From contig NZ_BDCH01000003.1 in NCBI RefSeq assembly GCF_001613405.1, forward strand, positions 62,001 through 126,000: 64,000 bases of DNA. The letters are read 5' to 3'. This document shows positions 26,673 to 37,404 of the stretch, piece by piece. Every line of letters begins with the position of its first letter. Position 1 is the first letter of the stretch. Both the position numbers and the translations under genes were made by a program. Origin of the DNA: Nocardia crassostreae. GTDB taxonomy: Bacteria > Actinomycetota > Actinomycetes > Mycobacteriales > Mycobacteriaceae. The notes beneath the pieces were generated by a model. It saw nothing but the letters and a program-made list of their open reading frames with translations, made no database searches and was not told the DNA's origin.

Positions 26673-28081
26673 TATTCGGCCATTTCCGCGGCGTCGCCGC
26701 GCGGGCGGCCGCCGCGCCGCTGCCGCAGCCCCACGATCGCCAGGGCCGCACCGAGATCCGGGACCTCGCGAATGGTCATCTTCCGCCCCGTGCGGTCCAC
26801 CCCGGTGGGCACCAGCGCCTCGGTGAAGCCGAGCCGCTCGGCCTCGGCGAGCCTGCGGGTCAGCCCCGTCACCTGCCGCACCTCCCCGGCCAGGCCGACC
26901 TCGCCCAGCACCACCATGCCCTTGGGCAGCGCCCGATCGGTGGCCGCGCTGGCGACGGCCATGGCCACGGCCAGATCCGCGGCCGGTTCGACCAGCCGCA
27001 TACCGCCCACGGTGGCCGCGTACACATCGCTCTTGGCGATGAAAACCCCGCAGCGGCTCTGCAATACCGCCAGCACCATGGCCACCCGGTTGTAGTCCAG
27101 CCCGCTCACCGCGCGCCGCGGCGCGGGCGCCTGGGTGTCCACCGTCAGCCCCTGCACCTCGCCCAGCATGGGCCGCTTACCGTCCATGGCCACGGTCACC
27201 GCCGTGCCCGCCACCGAGGTCTCGCGGTGGTGCAGGAACAGGCCGGAGGGATCGTCCACGCACGCGATCCCCGCCTCCTTCATCTCGAAGCACCCCACCT
27301 CGTCGGTGCTGCCGAAACGGTTCTTGATACCGCGCACCATGCGCAGCGTCGAATGCTTGTCCCCCTCGAACTGCAGCACCACGTCCACCAGATGCTCGAG
27401 CGTGCGCGGCCCGGCCACGGCGCCGTCCTTGGTGACGTGCCCGACCAGCAGCACCGCGATACCGCTGGCCTTGGCCAGCGAGGTCAGCGCCGCGGTCACC
27501 GACTTCACCTGGGTGACGCCGCCGATCACGCCGTCCGCGTCCGCGGCCAGCATGGTCTGCACCGAGTCCACCACCAGCAGCGTCGGCCGCACCTGCTCGA
27601 CATGCCCGAGAATGGTGGCCAGATCGGATTCGGCCGCCAGATAGACCTTCTCGTGCACCGCCCCGGTCCGGTCCGCCCGCAGCCGCACCTGCCCCGCCGA
27701 TTCCTCCGCCGTCACGTACAGCGCGATCTCGTCGCGGGCCCGCGCCCACCGGTGCGCCACCTCGAGCAGCAGCGTCGACTTCCCGACCCCGGGCTCGCCC
27801 GACAGCAGCACCACCGAACCCGGCACGATGCCGCCGCCCAGCGCCCGGTCGAGTTCGGAGACCCCGGTCCCGCGCGCCTGCGTATGCGTCGAGTCGATGC
27901 TCAAGATGGGCGTCGCCGCCGTGCTCGGCAGCATGGCGCGCCGCCCGACCGCCACCGCGGCCGACGAGGTGGCCGTCTCCTCGATGGTTCCCCAGCCGCC
28001 GCACCCGGGACAGCGCCCCACCCATTTGGCGACCTCGTGCGCGCACTCCGCGCACCGGTACAGCGATTTCACCTTGGCCAC
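26672..28081 (-). CDS. radA: DNA repair protein RadA
   Basis: RecA-like ATPase that promotes branch migration in recombination. The 469-residue form starts VAKVKSLYRCAECAHEVAKW with a four-Cys zinc finger. It has Walker A GEPGVGKST near residue 95, the RadA-specific KNRFGSTDE motif and a C-terminal Lon-like domain (SKSDVYAATVGGMRL region). The GTG at 28081 matches family length; the frame is open to 28162. It is upstream of and coupled to disA, whose product RadA regulates in other bacteria. Confidence 0.92.
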   Translation of the reverse strand: MAKVKSLYRCAECAHEVAKWVGRCPGCGGWGTIEETATSSAAVAVGRRAMLPSTAATPILSIDSTHTQARGTGVSELDRALGGGIVPGSVVLLSGEPGVGKSTLLLEVAHRWARARDEIALYVTAEESAGQVRLRADRTGAVHEKVYLAAESDLATILGHVEQVRPTLLVVDSVQTMLAADADGVIGGVTQVKSVTAALTSLAKASGIAVLLVGHVTKDGAVAGPRTLEHLVDVVLQFEGDKHSTLRMVRGIKNRFGSTDEVGCFEMKEAGIACVDDPSGLFLHHRETSVAGTAVTVAMDGKRPMLGEVQGLTVDTQAPAPRRAVSGLDYNRVAMVLAVLQSRCGVFIAKSDVYAATVGGMRLVEPAADLAVAMAVASAATDRALPKGMVVLGEVGLAGEVRQVTGLTRRLAEAERLGFTEALVPTGVDRTGRKMTIREVPDLGAALAIVGLRQRRGGRPRGDAAEMAE

Positions 28082-28203
28082 GCCCGGCAGCCTATCCAGC
28101 GCCCCTGACAGATCCGCGCAGCCGGGCCACGCCACGACGCCTGCCGGCCACCGCGGCGTCACCGCTGTGAGATGTCCACAGCGTCAACCCCCCGAAACAA
28201 CAA

Positions 28204-28231
28204 AACCCGCTTCGGTTATCCGAAGCGGGTT
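28204..28231 (-). terminator. Intrinsic terminator after lpqE
   Basis: A perfect 12-bp stem AACCCGCTTCGG/CCGAAGCGGGTT (28204-28215 with 28220-28231) closes a TTAT loop. On the minus strand it ends in TTTTG. It lies 33 bp past the lpqE stop and insulates radA-disA from lpqE. Confidence 0.88.
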
Positions 28232-28264
28232 CTGCCGTGACTGTTCCGAGTCCGGGCCCGAGGC

Positions 28265-28939
28265 TCAGTGGCCCCCGGCGGGCTTGGGCTCGCTCTCGCC
28301 GCCGGACTTCTCGTCCACGACGCGCTCGAGCTCGTGCCCGGCGTCGACCGGAACGTTCACCACGACGGTGCCGTTCTCCTTGAAGTTGAAGGTGACCGGG
28401 TAGGTCAGGCCCGGGGTGACGTCCTTGGTCAGCCCGGTGATCTCGATCAGCACCGGCGTGGCGTCGGGATCGGTCTTGCTCTCGGCCGGGGCGGCCGGGG
28501 TGGTGGCGTCGTGCGAATCGCCGTGGTCACCGGCGGCCTCGGCCGCGCCCGCGCCCGCGGGCAGGTTGGCGACGACGGTCTTCTGCGGGCCCAGCTCGAT
28601 CTTGCCGCCGATCTTCACGGCGCCCAGGTCACTGGTGATGCTGACCAGCTCGTCGCTCTTGAACTCGCCCAGGTTGACGGCGCTGAACGCCAGCACGGCA
28701 CTGCCGCCCTTGGCATTGGTGTACTGCTCCGACTGCGGCAGCAGGATGCGCACATCGCGCAGCGCGATCTGGCCGACATTGGCCTCGTTGCCGTTCACGG
28801 CCGCGACCTGGGTCGCGGTCTGCGAGATCTGACCGGCACCGCAGCCCGACAGCGCGAGCACCGCACCGGCGGCGAATGCTGCAACTGTCACGGCACGCCG
28901 CCGCATCTTCGACGCTGTGGTGGCTTTCAGGGCAGTCAC
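28265..28939 (-). CDS. lpqE: LpqE-like secreted lipoprotein
   Basis: The 224-residue protein has a basic N-terminus, hydrophobic signal and lipobox LSGC near residue 33, so it should be lipid-anchored outside the membrane. The body is a beta-rich copper-chaperone/LpqE-like fold with a disordered His/Asp-containing insertion (GDHGDSHDATT). The GTG at 28939 follows GGAGGA. It is divergent from carD, as in Mycobacterium. Function is not established. Confidence 0.85.
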   Translation of the reverse strand: MTALKATTASKMRRRAVTVAAFAAGAVLALSGCGAGQISQTATQVAAVNGNEANVGQIALRDVRILLPQSEQYTNAKGGSAVLAFSAVNLGEFKSDELVSITSDLGAVKIGGKIELGPQKTVVANLPAGAGAAEAAGDHGDSHDATTPAAPAESKTDPDATPVLIEITGLTKDVTPGLTYPVTFNFKENGTVVVNVPVDAGHELERVVDEKSGGESEPKPAGGH

Positions 28940-29809
<870 letters not shown>

Positions 29810-29811
29810 CC

Positions 29812-30525
29812 GTGAGCGAAACGCGCGGCGCCAGCCGTGTCGTAGCGTTGGTTCCTGCCGCCGGCATGGGCGTGCGCCTGGGTGCGAATGCACCGAAGGC
29901 GTTCGTACCGGTCGGCGGCAGTCCCATGCTCACACTGGCGGTCACCGGTTTGATCTCTTCCGGGTGCGTCGACGAGGTTGTGATTATGGTGCCCGCCGAA
30001 CTCGTCGACGAGACCCGCGCCCTGTTGCCGGTGAGCGATACGCCGGTCCATGTGGTGCCCGGTGGCGCCGAGCGCACCGATTCGGTGCGCGCCGGTCTGG
30101 CCGCCGCACCCGATGCCTCCTACGTGCTCGTGCACGACGCGGCCCGTGCCCTCACGCCGCCGTCACTCATCGCGCGCGTCGTGGCCGAATTGCGCGCGGG
30201 CGCGCAGGCGGTGATTCCGGCATTGCCGGTGACCGACACCATCAAGTCCGTGGATACCGCGGGCGCGGTGACCGGAACACCGGATCGCTCCGGTTTGCGC
30301 GCCATTCAGACTCCGCAGGGCTTCGACGCGGAATTGCTGCGCGCGGCCTATGCGACCGGAACTCGGGCGACCGATGACGCGGGCCTGGTCGAATTGCTGG
30401 GCGCCACGGTGCGCACCGTGCTCGGCGATCCCATGGCTTTCAAGATCACCACACCGCTCGATTTGGTATTGGCGAATACACTGGTGTCCCAGAACAATTC
30501 CCGAGAGGCGGTGGCGGCTCCATGA
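29812..30525 (+). CDS. ispD: 2-C-methyl-D-erythritol 4-phosphate cytidylyltransferase
   Basis: Third step of the MEP isoprenoid pathway: MEP plus CTP gives CDP-ME. The 237-residue protein has the nucleotide-binding start [20 protein letters not shown], then VHDAARAL and [13 protein letters not shown] start. Its stop overlaps the ispF start (ATGA), so the two consecutive-pathway enzymes are coupled and follow carD in one operon. Confidence 0.95.
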   Translation: MSETRGASRVVALVPAAGMGVRLGANAPKAFVPVGGSPMLTLAVTGLISSGCVDEVVIMVPAELVDETRALLPVSDTPVHVVPGGAERTDSVRAGLAAAPDASYVLVHDAARALTPPSLIARVVAELRAGAQAVIPALPVTDTIKSVDTAGAVTGTPDRSGLRAIQTPQGFDAELLRAAYATGTRATDDAGLVELLGATVRTVLGDPMAFKITTPLDLVLANTLVSQNNSREAVAAP

Positions 30526-31007
30526 TCGATCCCACCTCTCTGCGCACCGGCATCGGCAGCGATGTGCATCCGATCGAACCCGGGCGGCCCTGCTGGATGG
30601 CGGGTCTGCTGTTCGACGGCGACAGCGGCTGCGCCGGTCATTCCGATGGCGATGTCGCCGCGCACGCGCTGTGCGACGCACTGCTGTCCGCCGCCGGTCT
30701 CGGCGATGTCGGCGCGGTGTTCGGCACCGGACGCCCGGAATGGGAAGGCGTTTCCGGCGCGGCCATGCTCAAGGAGGTCCGGCGGCTGCTGGACGAGGCG
30801 GGCTTCACCATTGTCAATGCCGCCGTTCAGGTGATCGGCAACCGGCCCAAGATGGGTCCGCGCCGCGCCGAGGCGCAGCAGGTGCTCGGCGATATTCTCG
30901 GCGCCCCCGTCTCGGTCTCGGGCACCACCACCGACGGTCTCGGGCTCACCGGCCGCGGCGAGGGCGTGGCGGCCATCGCCAATGCCCTGCTCTGTTGCCA
31001 GTCCTGA
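30522..31007 (+). CDS. ispF: 2-C-methyl-D-erythritol 2,4-cyclodiphosphate synthase
   Basis: Cyclises CDP-ME 2-phosphate in the MEP pathway. The 161-residue trimeric enzyme has the zinc motif GIGSDVHPI (Asp-x-His), then [17 protein letters not shown] and the C-terminal [17 protein letters not shown]. The start overlaps ispD. Residue Cys/Trp spacing in the loop is normal and nothing is odd. Confidence 0.96.
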   Translation: MIDPTSLRTGIGSDVHPIEPGRPCWMAGLLFDGDSGCAGHSDGDVAAHALCDALLSAAGLGDVGAVFGTGRPEWEGVSGAAMLKEVRRLLDEAGFTIVNAAVQVIGNRPKMGPRRAEAQQVLGDILGAPVSVSGTTTDGLGLTGRGEGVAAIANALLCCQS

Positions 31008-31052
31008 ATCCGCCCGTCTTCCGCCACATCCCAACAGCTAGGATGCTCTGTC

Positions 31053-32453
31053 GTGACTCTGCGCCTGAACGACACCGAGACGCGGCCCCTGCGTGAATTC
31101 ACGCCGCTGGTCCCCGGCCATGCCTCGGTGTACCTGTGTGGCGCGACCGTGCAGGGTGAACCGCACATCGGGCATGTGCGCAGCGGCGTCGCCTTCGACG
31201 TGCTGCGACGGTGGTTGAGCGCCAATGGTTTCGATGTCGCGTTCATTCGGAATGTCACCGATATCGACGACAAGATCCTGAACAAGGCCGCCGAGCACGG
31301 CCGCCCGTGGTGGGAATGGGCCGCCACCCACGAGCGCGCCTTCGACCACGCCTACGAGACCCTGGGTGTGCTGCCGCCGTCCGGGGAGCCGCGGGCCACC
31401 GGGCACATCACCCAGATGGTCGACATGATGGAGCGGCTCATCGCGCGCGGGCACGCCTATCCGTCGGAGGGCAATGTCTACTTCGACGTGCTGAGCTATC
31501 CCGAATACGGGCAGCTGTCCGGCCACAAGCTCGACGATGTGCACCAGGGCGAGAGCGCCGGGCAGGGCAAAAAGGATCAGCGCGACTTCACGCTGTGGAA
31601 GGCCGCCAAGCCGGGCGAGCCGAGCTGGCCCTCGCCGTGGGGGCCGGGCCGCCCGGGCTGGCATCTGGAATGCTCCGCCATGGCCGAGTTCTATCTCGGC
31701 GCGGAATTCGATATTCATTGCGGTGGAATGGATCTGGTCTTCCCGCATCATGAGAACGAGATCGCGCAGTCGCGCGCGGCCGGGGACGGGTTCGCCCGCT
31801 ACTGGCTGCACAACGGCTGGGTGACCATGAGCGGCGAGAAGATGTCGAAGTCGCTGGGCAATGTGCTCTCGATTCCCAATGTGCTCGAACGCGTCGGGGT
31901 GCGGCCGGTGGAGCTGCGGTTCTATCTGGGCAGCGCGCACTACCGGTCCATGCTGGAGTACTCCGATCACGCGCTCACCGAGTCCGCGACCGCCTATCAG
32001 CGGATCGAGGCGTTCGTGCATCGGGTGAACGAGCGCGCGGGCGAGGTTCCGGTCGGCAGCTGGACCGCCGGATTCGCCGAAGCGCTCAACGAGGATCTCG
32101 GCGTGCCCAAGGCGCTGGCCGAGATCCACCGCGTGGTGAACGACGGCAACAAGGCCGTGGAGGCCGGGGATCTGTCGGGCGCGCGCCTGCTCGCCGGTCA
32201 GGTGCGGGCCATGCTCGGCATTCTCGGGGTGGACCCGCTGGATGCGCACTGGGTCACGCCCGCCGACAATTCCGCCGCCGACGCCGCCCTCGATGTGCTC
32301 ATCGACGCGGAACTGCAGCGGCGCCAGCAGGCCCGCGCGGACAAGGACTGGGCCACCGCCGATGCGGTGCGCGACCGGCTCAAGGAAGCCGGTGTGGAGG
32401 TCACCGACACCCCGCAGGGTCCCGAGTGGACACTGACCAAGGAGAATAGGTGA
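31053..32453 (+). CDS. cysS: Cysteinyl-tRNA synthetase
   Basis: Charges tRNA-Cys. The 466-residue class I synthetase has the HIGH-type motif EPHIGHV, zinc ligands beginning with YLCGATV and LECSAMA, and the KMSKS loop ([11 protein letters not shown]). The GTG at 31053 has no clear ribosome site, but TAGGAT at 31038-31043 could be a -10, so the mRNA may be leaderless or nearly so. This is cysS1-type, distinct from mycothiol ligase MshC by its full length and anticodon-binding C-terminus. Confidence 0.95.
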   Translation: MTLRLNDTETRPLREFTPLVPGHASVYLCGATVQGEPHIGHVRSGVAFDVLRRWLSANGFDVAFIRNVTDIDDKILNKAAEHGRPWWEWAATHERAFDHAYETLGVLPPSGEPRATGHITQMVDMMERLIARGHAYPSEGNVYFDVLSYPEYGQLSGHKLDDVHQGESAGQGKKDQRDFTLWKAAKPGEPSWPSPWGPGRPGWHLECSAMAEFYLGAEFDIHCGGMDLVFPHHENEIAQSRAAGDGFARYWLHNGWVTMSGEKMSKSLGNVLSIPNVLERVGVRPVELRFYLGSAHYRSMLEYSDHALTESATAYQRIEAFVHRVNERAGEVPVGSWTAGFAEALNEDLGVPKALAEIHRVVNDGNKAVEAGDLSGARLLAGQVRAMLGILGVDPLDAHWVTPADNSAADAALDVLIDAELQRRQQARADKDWATADAVRDRLKEAGVEVTDTPQGPEWTLTKENR

Positions 32454-32457
32454 CCTG

Positions 32458-32530
32458 GTCCGCTACGGCGGACGCCGCCTCGCCCCGGCGAGGCGGATGG
32501 ATGTACAGGGGCGCAGCCGTTCGCTGCGCC
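32458..32530. promoter_or_regulatory. Three consecutive hairpins between cysS and rlmB
   Basis: Starting 5 bp after the cysS stop are three stems in 73 bp. They are GTCCGC-TACG-GCGGAC (32458-32473), a 10-bp CCGCCTCGCC/GGCGAGGCGG stem (32475-32496), and GGCGCAGC-CGTTC-GCTGCGCC (32510-32530). None ends in a T tract. They could be a structured 5' leader of rlmB, an RNA processing site or an inefficient terminator. Confidence 0.55.
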
Positions 32531-32624
32531 GACCGGATGCAGGTATCCCGCAGGAGCGATGGAGCGCGGGCTGGCTCGCGCCCGGCTCGATGCGGGATGC
32601 CCGCGTGATACGGAAGGCGAAGTG

Positions 32625-33608
32625 ATGGCAGGGAATTCGGCGCGACGCGGTGCGGTGCGCAAATCGGGCAGCAAGAAGGGGCAGACCGTCGGGTCCGGCG
32701 GACAGCGCCGCCGCGCCCTGGCGGGCAAGGGCGCCACGCCGAAGGCCGAGGACCGCGTCTATCACCCCGCGGCCAAGCGCGCCAAGGCCAAGGCGAAGGC
32801 CGAGGCGGGGGCCGCCACGGCGCGCAGCCGCAATGCCAGCCGCCCGATTCCGGGCCGCAAGGACAATGAGGGCCCGGAATTGGTGCTCGGGCGCAATCCC
32901 GTGGTGGAGTGCCTGCGCGCCGGGGTTCCGGCCACCGCACTGTTCGTGGCCGTGGGCACCGAGAACGACGACCGGCTCACCGAATCGGTGAAGATCGCCG
33001 CGGATGCCGGTATCTCGATTCTCGAGGTGCCGCGCACCGATCTGGACAAGATGAGCCACAACGGTATGCACCAGGGCCTGGCCCTGCAGGTGCCGCCATA
33101 CCGCTACGCCCACCCCGACGATCTGGTGGACAAGGTGAAGGCGTCCAAGGAACCGGCCCTGCTGGTGGCCCTGGACAATATCTCCGATCCGCGCAACCTG
33201 GGCGCGGTCATTCGCTCGGTGGCGGCCTTCGGCGGTCAGGGCGTGGTCATTCCGCAGCGGCGCAGTGCCAGCGTCACGGCCGTGGCGTGGCGGACCAGTG
33301 CGGGCGCGGCGGCGCGGCTGCCCGTGGCGCGGGCCACCAATCTCACTCGCACGCTGAAGGATTGGGCGAGCCAGGGGTATCAGATCGTCGGCCTGGACGC
33401 CGGGGGCGACACCACCCTGGACGAATTCGACGGCAGCGCACCGACGGTCATCGTGGTCGGTTCGGAGGGCAAGGGGCTGTCGCGGCTGGTCCGTGAGACC
33501 TGCGATTCGATCCTGTCCATTCCGATGGCGGGTCCGGTCGAATCGCTGAACGCCTCCGTGGCGGCCGGTGTGGTCCTCGCCGAGGTAGCCCGCCAGCGGC
33601 GAGGCTGA
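32625..33608 (+). CDS. rlmB: 23S rRNA (guanosine-2'-O-)-methyltransferase RlmB-like (SpoU family)
   Basis: The 327-residue SPOUT methyltransferase has a long basic disordered N-terminus (about residues 1-85, Lys/Arg/Ala rich). A substrate-binding domain ([16 protein letters not shown]) and the knotted SpoU domain ([47 protein letters not shown]) follow. It corresponds to Rv3579c after cysS1. The ATG at 32625 with GGAAGG upstream is preferred over an earlier in-frame start at 32559 inside the structured leader. Confidence 0.92.
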   Translation: MAGNSARRGAVRKSGSKKGQTVGSGGQRRRALAGKGATPKAEDRVYHPAAKRAKAKAKAEAGAATARSRNASRPIPGRKDNEGPELVLGRNPVVECLRAGVPATALFVAVGTENDDRLTESVKIAADAGISILEVPRTDLDKMSHNGMHQGLALQVPPYRYAHPDDLVDKVKASKEPALLVALDNISDPRNLGAVIRSVAAFGGQGVVIPQRRSASVTAVAWRTSAGAAARLPVARATNLTRTLKDWASQGYQIVGLDAGGDTTLDEFDGSAPTVIVVGSEGKGLSRLVRETCDSILSIPMAGPVESLNASVAAGVVLAEVARQRRG

Positions 33609-33822
33609 CCCGCCTCTCCGCGACTTCAGCGCCCAGCCCAGGGCCGTCGACCGTTGGCAACGCGTGCCGCCGGTTGCGAGCCGAACCGATTCGGTCGTAC
33701 CCCGGGAGTTACCCGGACCGCACGAAATCAGTTGTCGCCTTGGGAAGAACATCGTTCCTCTGTTGCGAACCATAAGGCGCGTCACCCTGTTCGCAGCGGG
33801 GTTGCGACCGTAAAATCGGGCG

Positions 33823-34101
33823 GTGGTCATCCCCGAGAAGCCCATCGGCCCCACCGTCGAACACGAGTATGCGACGGCGGTGCTGCTACTCGGGGTGCTC
33901 AGCATCTTCTGCTGCGGCATCCTCGGACCGGTGGCCTGGGCCATGGGGCGGCGGGCGCTCAATGACATCGAGGCGTCCGGCGGTGAGTACGGCGGCCGGG
34001 TGCAGTTGGTGGTCGGCTATGTGCTGGGCATTGTAGGCACCGTCTTGATGATCTGCATGGGCGTGCTGTTCCTGCTCATGGTCATCGGCGGAAATTCCTG
34101 A
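33823..34101 (+). CDS. DUF4190 small membrane protein
   Basis: The 92-residue protein has two hydrophobic helices (about 18-42 and 62-88) separated by the DUF4190-type loop MGRRALNDIEASGGEYGGR. Membrane location is clear; function is unknown. GTG start. Its stop is 3 bp from the stop of the convergent enoyl-CoA hydratase gene. The 214 bp upstream contain no other supported feature. Confidence 0.8.
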   Translation: MVIPEKPIGPTVEHEYATAVLLLGVLSIFCCGILGPVAWAMGRRALNDIEASGGEYGGRVQLVVGYVLGIVGTVLMICMGVLFLLMVIGGNS

Positions 34102-34104
34102 GGC

Positions 34105-34917
34105 TCAATCCAGCCCGGGGCGCGCCTCGCCGCCCGTGACGGCGTCCCAGGCGGGCCATTCGGCGCTCACGCTGCCGGTCCACTTGGGCTGGCGGCGGTC
34201 CTTGAGCACGGCCACGCCCTCCCCGCCGTCGGCGCTCTTGGCCACGTAGTCGTTGAGTTCGGTTTCCAAGCGGCCCACGGTTTCCGGGGTCATGGTGGGC
34301 GCCTCCCACAGCAGGCGTTTGGACAGCGCGACCGGGAGCGGGGCGGAACCGTGCGCGATATCGTGCGCCACCGCCAGCGCGGTGGGCAGCACCTCGGTGG
34401 CGGGCAGCACCGAATTGGCCAGGCCCATGGCCCGCGCCTCGTCACCGTCGAAGGTGCGGCCGGTGAGCAGCAGATCGGCGGCATTGGCGCTGCCGATGAG
34501 CCGGGGCAGGGTCCAGTGCGCGAAACCGTCGGCGAGCGCGCCGCGACGCACCTGATTGAGGCCGTAGACCGCATCCCGGGCCACGTACCGCAGATCGCAC
34601 TGCAGCGCGATCTCCAGTCCGATGCCCACCGCGTGCCCGTTCACCGCGGCGATGACGGGTTTGCGAATCCGGAACGGCGGCGGGTCGATGAGGCCGTTGA
34701 CCTCACCGACCTTCAGCGACAGATCCGCGCCCGCGCAGAAGGCGGGCGCGGTGCCGGTAATGACGACCGCGCCGATGGCGTCCTCGGTATCGCAGCGCCG
34801 CAGCGCCGCACCGAGTTCCGCGGCCATGCCGGGAGTCAGCGCATTCTGCTGGGCGGGACGATTCAGAGTGAGGACGGCGACGCCGCCGGAGACGTCGACG
34901 TGCAGATCCGAACTCAT
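34105..34917 (-). CDS. Enoyl-CoA hydratase/isomerase family protein
   Basis: The 270-residue crotonase-fold protein starts MSSDLHVDVSGGVAVLTLNR. It has the oxyanion-hole segments FCAGADLSLKVG and NGHAVGIGLEIALQCDLRYV. The residue normally acting as first Glu is not obvious in the RRGALADG region, so substrate and reaction are unclear. It is 48 bp downstream of an acyl-CoA dehydrogenase gene, suggesting a shared beta-oxidation-like pathway. Confidence 0.87.
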   Translation of the reverse strand: MSSDLHVDVSGGVAVLTLNRPAQQNALTPGMAAELGAALRRCDTEDAIGAVVITGTAPAFCAGADLSLKVGEVNGLIDPPPFRIRKPVIAAVNGHAVGIGLEIALQCDLRYVARDAVYGLNQVRRGALADGFAHWTLPRLIGSANAADLLLTGRTFDGDEARAMGLANSVLPATEVLPTALAVAHDIAHGSAPLPVALSKRLLWEAPTMTPETVGRLETELNDYVAKSADGGEGVAVLKDRRQPKWTGSVSAEWPAWDAVTGGEARPGLD

Positions 34918-34965
34918 ACGCGCGAATCCTAGTGCACCTGCCGCTTCGCCACGCCCGAGCGGAAT

Positions 34966-36135
34966 TCAGCGGAGAATTTTGCGGCCGATGGCGTACTTGT
35001 GGACCTCGGTCGGACCGTCGTAGAGGCGGAAGGCGCGCATATCCCGGAAGATCATCTCCACCACTGTCTCATCGCTGATGCCGATGCCGCCGAGCACCTG
35101 CACGCAGCGGTCGGTGACCTTGAACAGCTCCTCGGAGACAAAGGACTTGGCGATGGAGCTCTCGTGCCGGGCCTTCTCGCCCTGATCCATGAGCCAGCAG
35201 GCGTGCCAGATGGTGAGGCGGCACTGGTGCAGCGCGATCTCGTTGTCCGCCAACATGAACGACACGCCCTGATGCTCACCGATGGGCTTGCCGAAGGCGG
35301 TGCGGGTCTTGGCGTAGTCGATGGCGATGGACTGTGCGCGCTCGGCCGCGCCCAGCCAGCGCATGCAGTGGGTGAGCCGGGCGGGGGCCAGTCGCAGCTG
35401 CGCGTAGCGCAGGGCCTGGCCGGTCTCGCCCAGCACGGACTCCCTGGGCAGCACCAGATTGTCGAAGTTCACCACCGCGTGGCCGCCGACGTAGTTGCGG
35501 TCCATGGTGCTCATGACCCGCTCGATCACGATGCCGGGGGTGTCGCCGTCGGTGATGAACAGCGTCGGGCCCTCGGGCAGATGCGGGTTGGCGGCCAAGC
35601 GCGCCATGATGATCCAGGTCTTGGCGCCGTCGGCGCCGGTGATGAGCCACTTGCGGCCGTTGATCGTGAAGTTCTCGCCGTCGAAGACGGCCTCGGTGGT
35701 CAGCTGGTTCGGGTCCGAGCCCGCGCCGCCGGGTTCGGTCATGGCGAAGACGGAGCGCTGGTGGCCGTCGATGACCGGCTGCAGGTACTTCGCGGTCTGC
35801 TCCGGGTCGGCGATCTTGGAGAGCAGGAACATATTGCCCTCGTCGGGGGCGGCGCAGTTCATGGCGACCGGGCCGAGGGTGGACCAGCCCGCGGCCTCGT
35901 ACAGCACCGCCTGCTCCACATGGGTGAGTCCGCGCCCGCCCAATTCCACCGAGGCCTGCACGGTCAGCAGCTTCTCGGCGCGCGCGAGTTCGACTAGTTC
36001 CTGGCGCAATTCGTCGTTCAGGCCCTGCGCGGTCAGCCGCGGATCCCGTTCGAAGGGGACGATTTTGTCGATGACGAACTGCCGGACCCGATCACGTTCG
36101 GCGGCGCGCTCGGCGGGAATCGAGAAGTCGATCAT
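34966..36135 (-). CDS. Acyl-CoA dehydrogenase family protein
   Basis: The 389-residue FAD-dependent dehydrogenase starts MIDFSIPAERAAERDRVRQF. It has the substrate loop MTEPGGAGSDPNQLTTEA, ARLTHCMRWLGAAERAQSIA and a C-terminal AFRLYDGPTEVHKYAIGR. The DGPTEVH segment and SSIAKSFVSEELF are typical of FadE types with medium or branched substrates. Probably operonic with the following enoyl-CoA hydratase gene. Confidence 0.9.
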   Translation of the reverse strand: MIDFSIPAERAAERDRVRQFVIDKIVPFERDPRLTAQGLNDELRQELVELARAEKLLTVQASVELGGRGLTHVEQAVLYEAAGWSTLGPVAMNCAAPDEGNMFLLSKIADPEQTAKYLQPVIDGHQRSVFAMTEPGGAGSDPNQLTTEAVFDGENFTINGRKWLITGADGAKTWIIMARLAANPHLPEGPTLFITDGDTPGIVIERVMSTMDRNYVGGHAVVNFDNLVLPRESVLGETGQALRYAQLRLAPARLTHCMRWLGAAERAQSIAIDYAKTRTAFGKPIGEHQGVSFMLADNEIALHQCRLTIWHACWLMDQGEKARHESSIAKSFVSEELFKVTDRCVQVLGGIGISDETVVEMIFRDMRAFRLYDGPTEVHKYAIGRKILR

Positions 36136-36211
36136 TGGTCACCCATTCGTTCTGAGTTGGCTGCGAGCCGAGCATACGACGACCACCCCCACCGACTGAA
36201 GGCACCCGCCC

Positions 36212-36958
36212 TCAAACAAGCACGCGTCGCAGGAATGCCTCCACTTCGGCCCGGTAGGCGGCCGGTTGATCGTCGTGCACGAGATGACCCGCATGCGCGA
36301 TGACCACGTGCCGGACATCGGGGTGCACCGCGGCCATCTCCTGCATCTGGCCGGGCGGGGTGATGGTGTGCTCGCCCTCGATGAGCAGGGCCGGGACCGT
36401 GATGGACTTCCACTCGGTCCAGAAGTCCCGCGTGCCCCACTCCTCGGAGATATCGCGGAAGGTCGGGACCTCGCCGTGCAGCCGGTAGCCGTCGGGGCCG
36501 CGCTCGAAGGAGTCGAGGAAGTAGCGCCCGGCCACGGGGCCGAAGAACTCGAGCATGGCGGCCTCGTCCGCGAACGGCTGCGGCCACGCCTCGATCATGG
36601 CCGCCCAGTTCGCGGCGGTGCGGCCGCGGAAGTCGGGTGCGATGTCCCCGACCACCAGCGCCCGCACCCGCTCCGGATGCGCCGCGGTGAACACCCAGCC
36701 GTGCAGCGCGCCCATCGAATGTCCGATCACCACCATGGGTTCGGCAATGTGCGCGGTCGCCGCCGCGAGATCGTCGACGAAAGCCTCGGTGGTCAATTCG
36801 GCCGGTGCGGGGCGCCCGCGCCCCGCGGCGTCGAAGGTGTGGACATGCCCGAACTCACGCAACCAGTCCAGCTGACTCCGCCAGGTGCGGGCGCTGCCCA
36901 TCAACCCGTGCAGCAGCAGAATCGGCGCGCCCGCGCCGCCCTCGTCGTACAACACCAT
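36212..36958 (-). CDS. Alpha/beta hydrolase
   Basis: The 248-residue hydrolase has the HGLMGSARTW oxyanion region, nucleophile elbow VIGHSMGALHG (Ser), LLIEGEHTITPPGQ with the acid region and the terminal His in HAGHLVHDDQPAAY. It is divergent from mhuD, matching Rv3591c/Rv3592. The start MVLYDEGGAGAPILLLHG at 36958 fits the fold; longer in-frame starts overlap mhuD. Substrate unknown. Confidence 0.88.
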   Translation of the reverse strand: MVLYDEGGAGAPILLLHGLMGSARTWRSQLDWLREFGHVHTFDAAGRGRPAPAELTTEAFVDDLAAATAHIAEPMVVIGHSMGALHGWVFTAAHPERVRALVVGDIAPDFRGRTAANWAAMIEAWPQPFADEAAMLEFFGPVAGRYFLDSFERGPDGYRLHGEVPTFRDISEEWGTRDFWTEWKSITVPALLIEGEHTITPPGQMQEMAAVHPDVRHVVIAHAGHLVHDDQPAAYRAEVEAFLRRVLV

Positions 36959-36992
36959 GCCGACAATACAACGACCCTTCCATTCTCGTTCC

Positions 36993-37021
36993 GTGCCCGC
37001 CGCGGGTACCGCGGCGGGCAC
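36993..37021. repeat. Perfect 13-bp palindrome in the hydrolase/mhuD gap
   Basis: GTGCCCGCCGCGG, spacer GTA, then the exact reverse complement (36993-37021). It ends 33 bp upstream of the mhuD ATG, within the likely 5' leader. It could fold as a stable RNA stem or bind a dimeric regulator. It does not resemble an IdeR box. Confidence 0.5.
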
Positions 37022-37054
37022 GAGGGCCCAGGGAGTGAGGGTAGCCTCCACCCC

Positions 37055-37366
37055 ATGGCAGTCGTCAAGATCAATGCAATCGAGGTCCCCGAGGGCGCGG
37101 GCCCCGAACTGGAGAAGCGCTTCGCGCACCGTGCGCACGCCGTGGAGAACTCCCCCGGCTTCCTGGGTTTCCAGCTGCTCCGCCCGGTCGCCGGTGACAA
37201 CCGGTACTTCGTTGTCACGCAGTGGGATTCGGAAGAATCCTTCACCGCCTGGCGGGACGTCCCGGCACGCGAGGCGCATGCGGGCGAGGCCCGCAAGCCG
37301 GTGTCCACGGGCGCCTCGCTGCTGGAGTTCGAGGTGGTCCTGGACGTGGCGGGCAAATCCGCCTGA
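37055..37366 (+). CDS. mhuD: Heme-degrading monooxygenase MhuD
   Basis: Degrades heme to mycobilin, releasing iron. The 103-residue ferredoxin-like protein is close to mycobacterial MhuD. Asn7, Trp66 and the heme ligand His75 fall at the canonical positions, and the core VENSPGFLGFQLLRPV is conserved. It acts as a dimer in the cytoplasm. The ATG at 37055 begins MAVVKINAIEV. Confidence 0.95.
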   Translation: MAVVKINAIEVPEGAGPELEKRFAHRAHAVENSPGFLGFQLLRPVAGDNRYFVVTQWDSEESFTAWRDVPAREAHAGEARKPVSTGASLLEFEVVLDVAGKSA

Positions 37367-37404
37367 TTGACGTAAGGCCAGGTGAGCTGTCACAGTTCGA
37401 GTTG

